DNA of 41,820 bases from Deltaproteobacteria bacterium (GTDB lineage Bacteria; Desulfobacterota; Desulfobacteria; Desulfobacterales; SURF-7), in the NCBI GenBank assembly GCA_019307665.1, contig JAFDJC010000002.1, positions 1 to 41,820 of the forward strand. The letters are read 5' to 3'. Below the pieces are notes generated by a model, which saw only the letters and a list, made by a program, of their open reading frames with translations, did no database searches and was not told the DNA's origin. A program made the position numbers and the translations under genes. This document shows, piece by piece, positions 41,505 to 41,820 of the stretch; within the stretch, counting starts at the first letter, position 1; each line of letters begins with the position of its first letter.

Positions 41505-41820
41505 TTAACTGGATACCGGCTTAAAGTAGCTTAAAAACTCAAAAGGGTCAGGCTTACTGCCGACTATATCTATCTCACCCGCCGCAAATGATACCAGGAG
41601 GTTACGCACTATTCCCACAATTTCTTTCCATACCAGGGAATCAATGGTTACGGTAATATCCGGATCTTTTTGCAACCAGGGGTGAATTTCCGCCACGCCG
41701 TTTCTTAGATAAACGCTATACGCCTCTTTGGTATCCGGAAAATTAAAATTCACCTTTTTTTGAATGCTCATCGTTTTTTCCGCACCAAGATTAACCGCCA
41801 TTGAAGTAAATATGCTTTCT
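41505..41820 (-). CDS. Alkyl/aryl-sulfatase (BDS1/YjcS-type) C-terminal domain, partial
   Basis: The frame is open to the right edge and ends at 41505; about 105 residues are visible. They match the SCP2-like C-terminal domain of metallo-beta-lactamase-fold primary-alkyl sulfatases: SMAVNLGAEK, VNFNFPDTKEAYSVYLRNGV, and ITVTIDSLVWKEIV. The ATG at 41801 is internal, not a start. The full enzymes (~650 residues) hydrolyse alkyl sulfate esters to alcohol and sulfate. Because only this domain is seen, a lone SCP2-type protein cannot be fully excluded. Confidence 0.75.
   Translation of the reverse strand, partial: ESIFTSMAVNLGAEKTMSIQKKVNFNFPDTKEAYSVYLRNGVAEIHPWLQKDPDITVTIDSLVWKEIVGIVRNLLVSFAAGEIDIVGSKPDPFEFLSYFKPVSS

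Noticed and set aside
1..41820. CRISPR arrays, tRNA or rRNA genes, complete insertion sequences
   Set aside because: No regularly spaced repeats, cloverleaf-like sequences, rRNA signatures or transposase motifs were seen on either strand.

Overview
The window looks like chromosome of an anaerobic Gram-negative bacterium, most likely a Desulfobacterota (Desulfobacteraceae-like) fatty-acid or aromatic-acid oxidiser. The evidence is indirect: a CoA-linked catabolic operon built on divergent thiolases and acyl-CoA dehydrogenases, several outer-membrane lipoproteins (LpoB, COG3014 and LPP20 types), MltA, Tat genes, radical-SAM enzymes of the PflX and KamA types, and moderate-to-low G+C (about 42% by eye in the genes sampled). 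No rRNA or tRNA gene was seen, so this placement is inference.

Layout. (1) 1-7918, minus strand: one operon transcribed leftwards from a good sigma70-like promoter at 7890-7918. It encodes two acyl-CoA dehydrogenases, a TetR regulator, a PHP phosphoesterase, two thiolase-fold proteins that both lack the nucleophilic cysteine, and an acyl-CoA synthetase fused to an SCP2 lipid-binding domain that runs off the left edge. (2) 7934-11202: a worn region with a palindromic MITE-like repeat, two small ORFs, a chimeric remnant of an antitoxin-like gene and a LuxR gene, an intact HicBA toxin-antitoxin pair, a truncated AAA ATPase and a fliD remnant. (3) 11284-15139: M29 aminopeptidase, an orphan TRAP-type solute receptor and a family-39 glycosyltransferase. 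(4) 15879-16838: an L-lactate dehydrogenase of clearly higher G+C than its surroundings, with similar hairpins on both sides. (5) 17314-22943: a second family-39 glycosyltransferase, then a polyprenyl-phosphoryl-arabinose pathway (DPPR-synthase-like UbiA, DprE1, DprE2) and a PflX-like radical SAM protein. (6) 23059-28303: small membrane and repeat proteins, a VOC protein and a three-gene lipoprotein locus. (7) 28375-35588: Hsp20, ComFB-like protein, a large KamA-family radical SAM enzyme, an adenylate-cyclase/AAA/TPR signalling protein and DUF1178. (8) 35797-40561: SH3 envelope protein, nadB, mltA, tatB/A and tatC. (9) 40593-end: an SDR next to the C-terminal end of an alkylsulfatase-type protein that runs off the right edge.

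How the parts fit. The left operon probably activates an unusual carboxylic acid, desaturates its CoA ester and cleaves a carbon-carbon bond by a non-classical thiolase-fold pair; the substrate cannot be read from the sequence. The ubiA-dprE1-dprE2 set should make a lipid-linked D-arabinofuranose donor, and the adjacent GT39 protein is the natural candidate for the enzyme using it. A recurrent theme is short repeats placed exactly at gene 3' ends: three stop codons (ubiA, the COG3014 gene and the kamA-like gene) are supplied by, or overlap, the first bases of a repeat.
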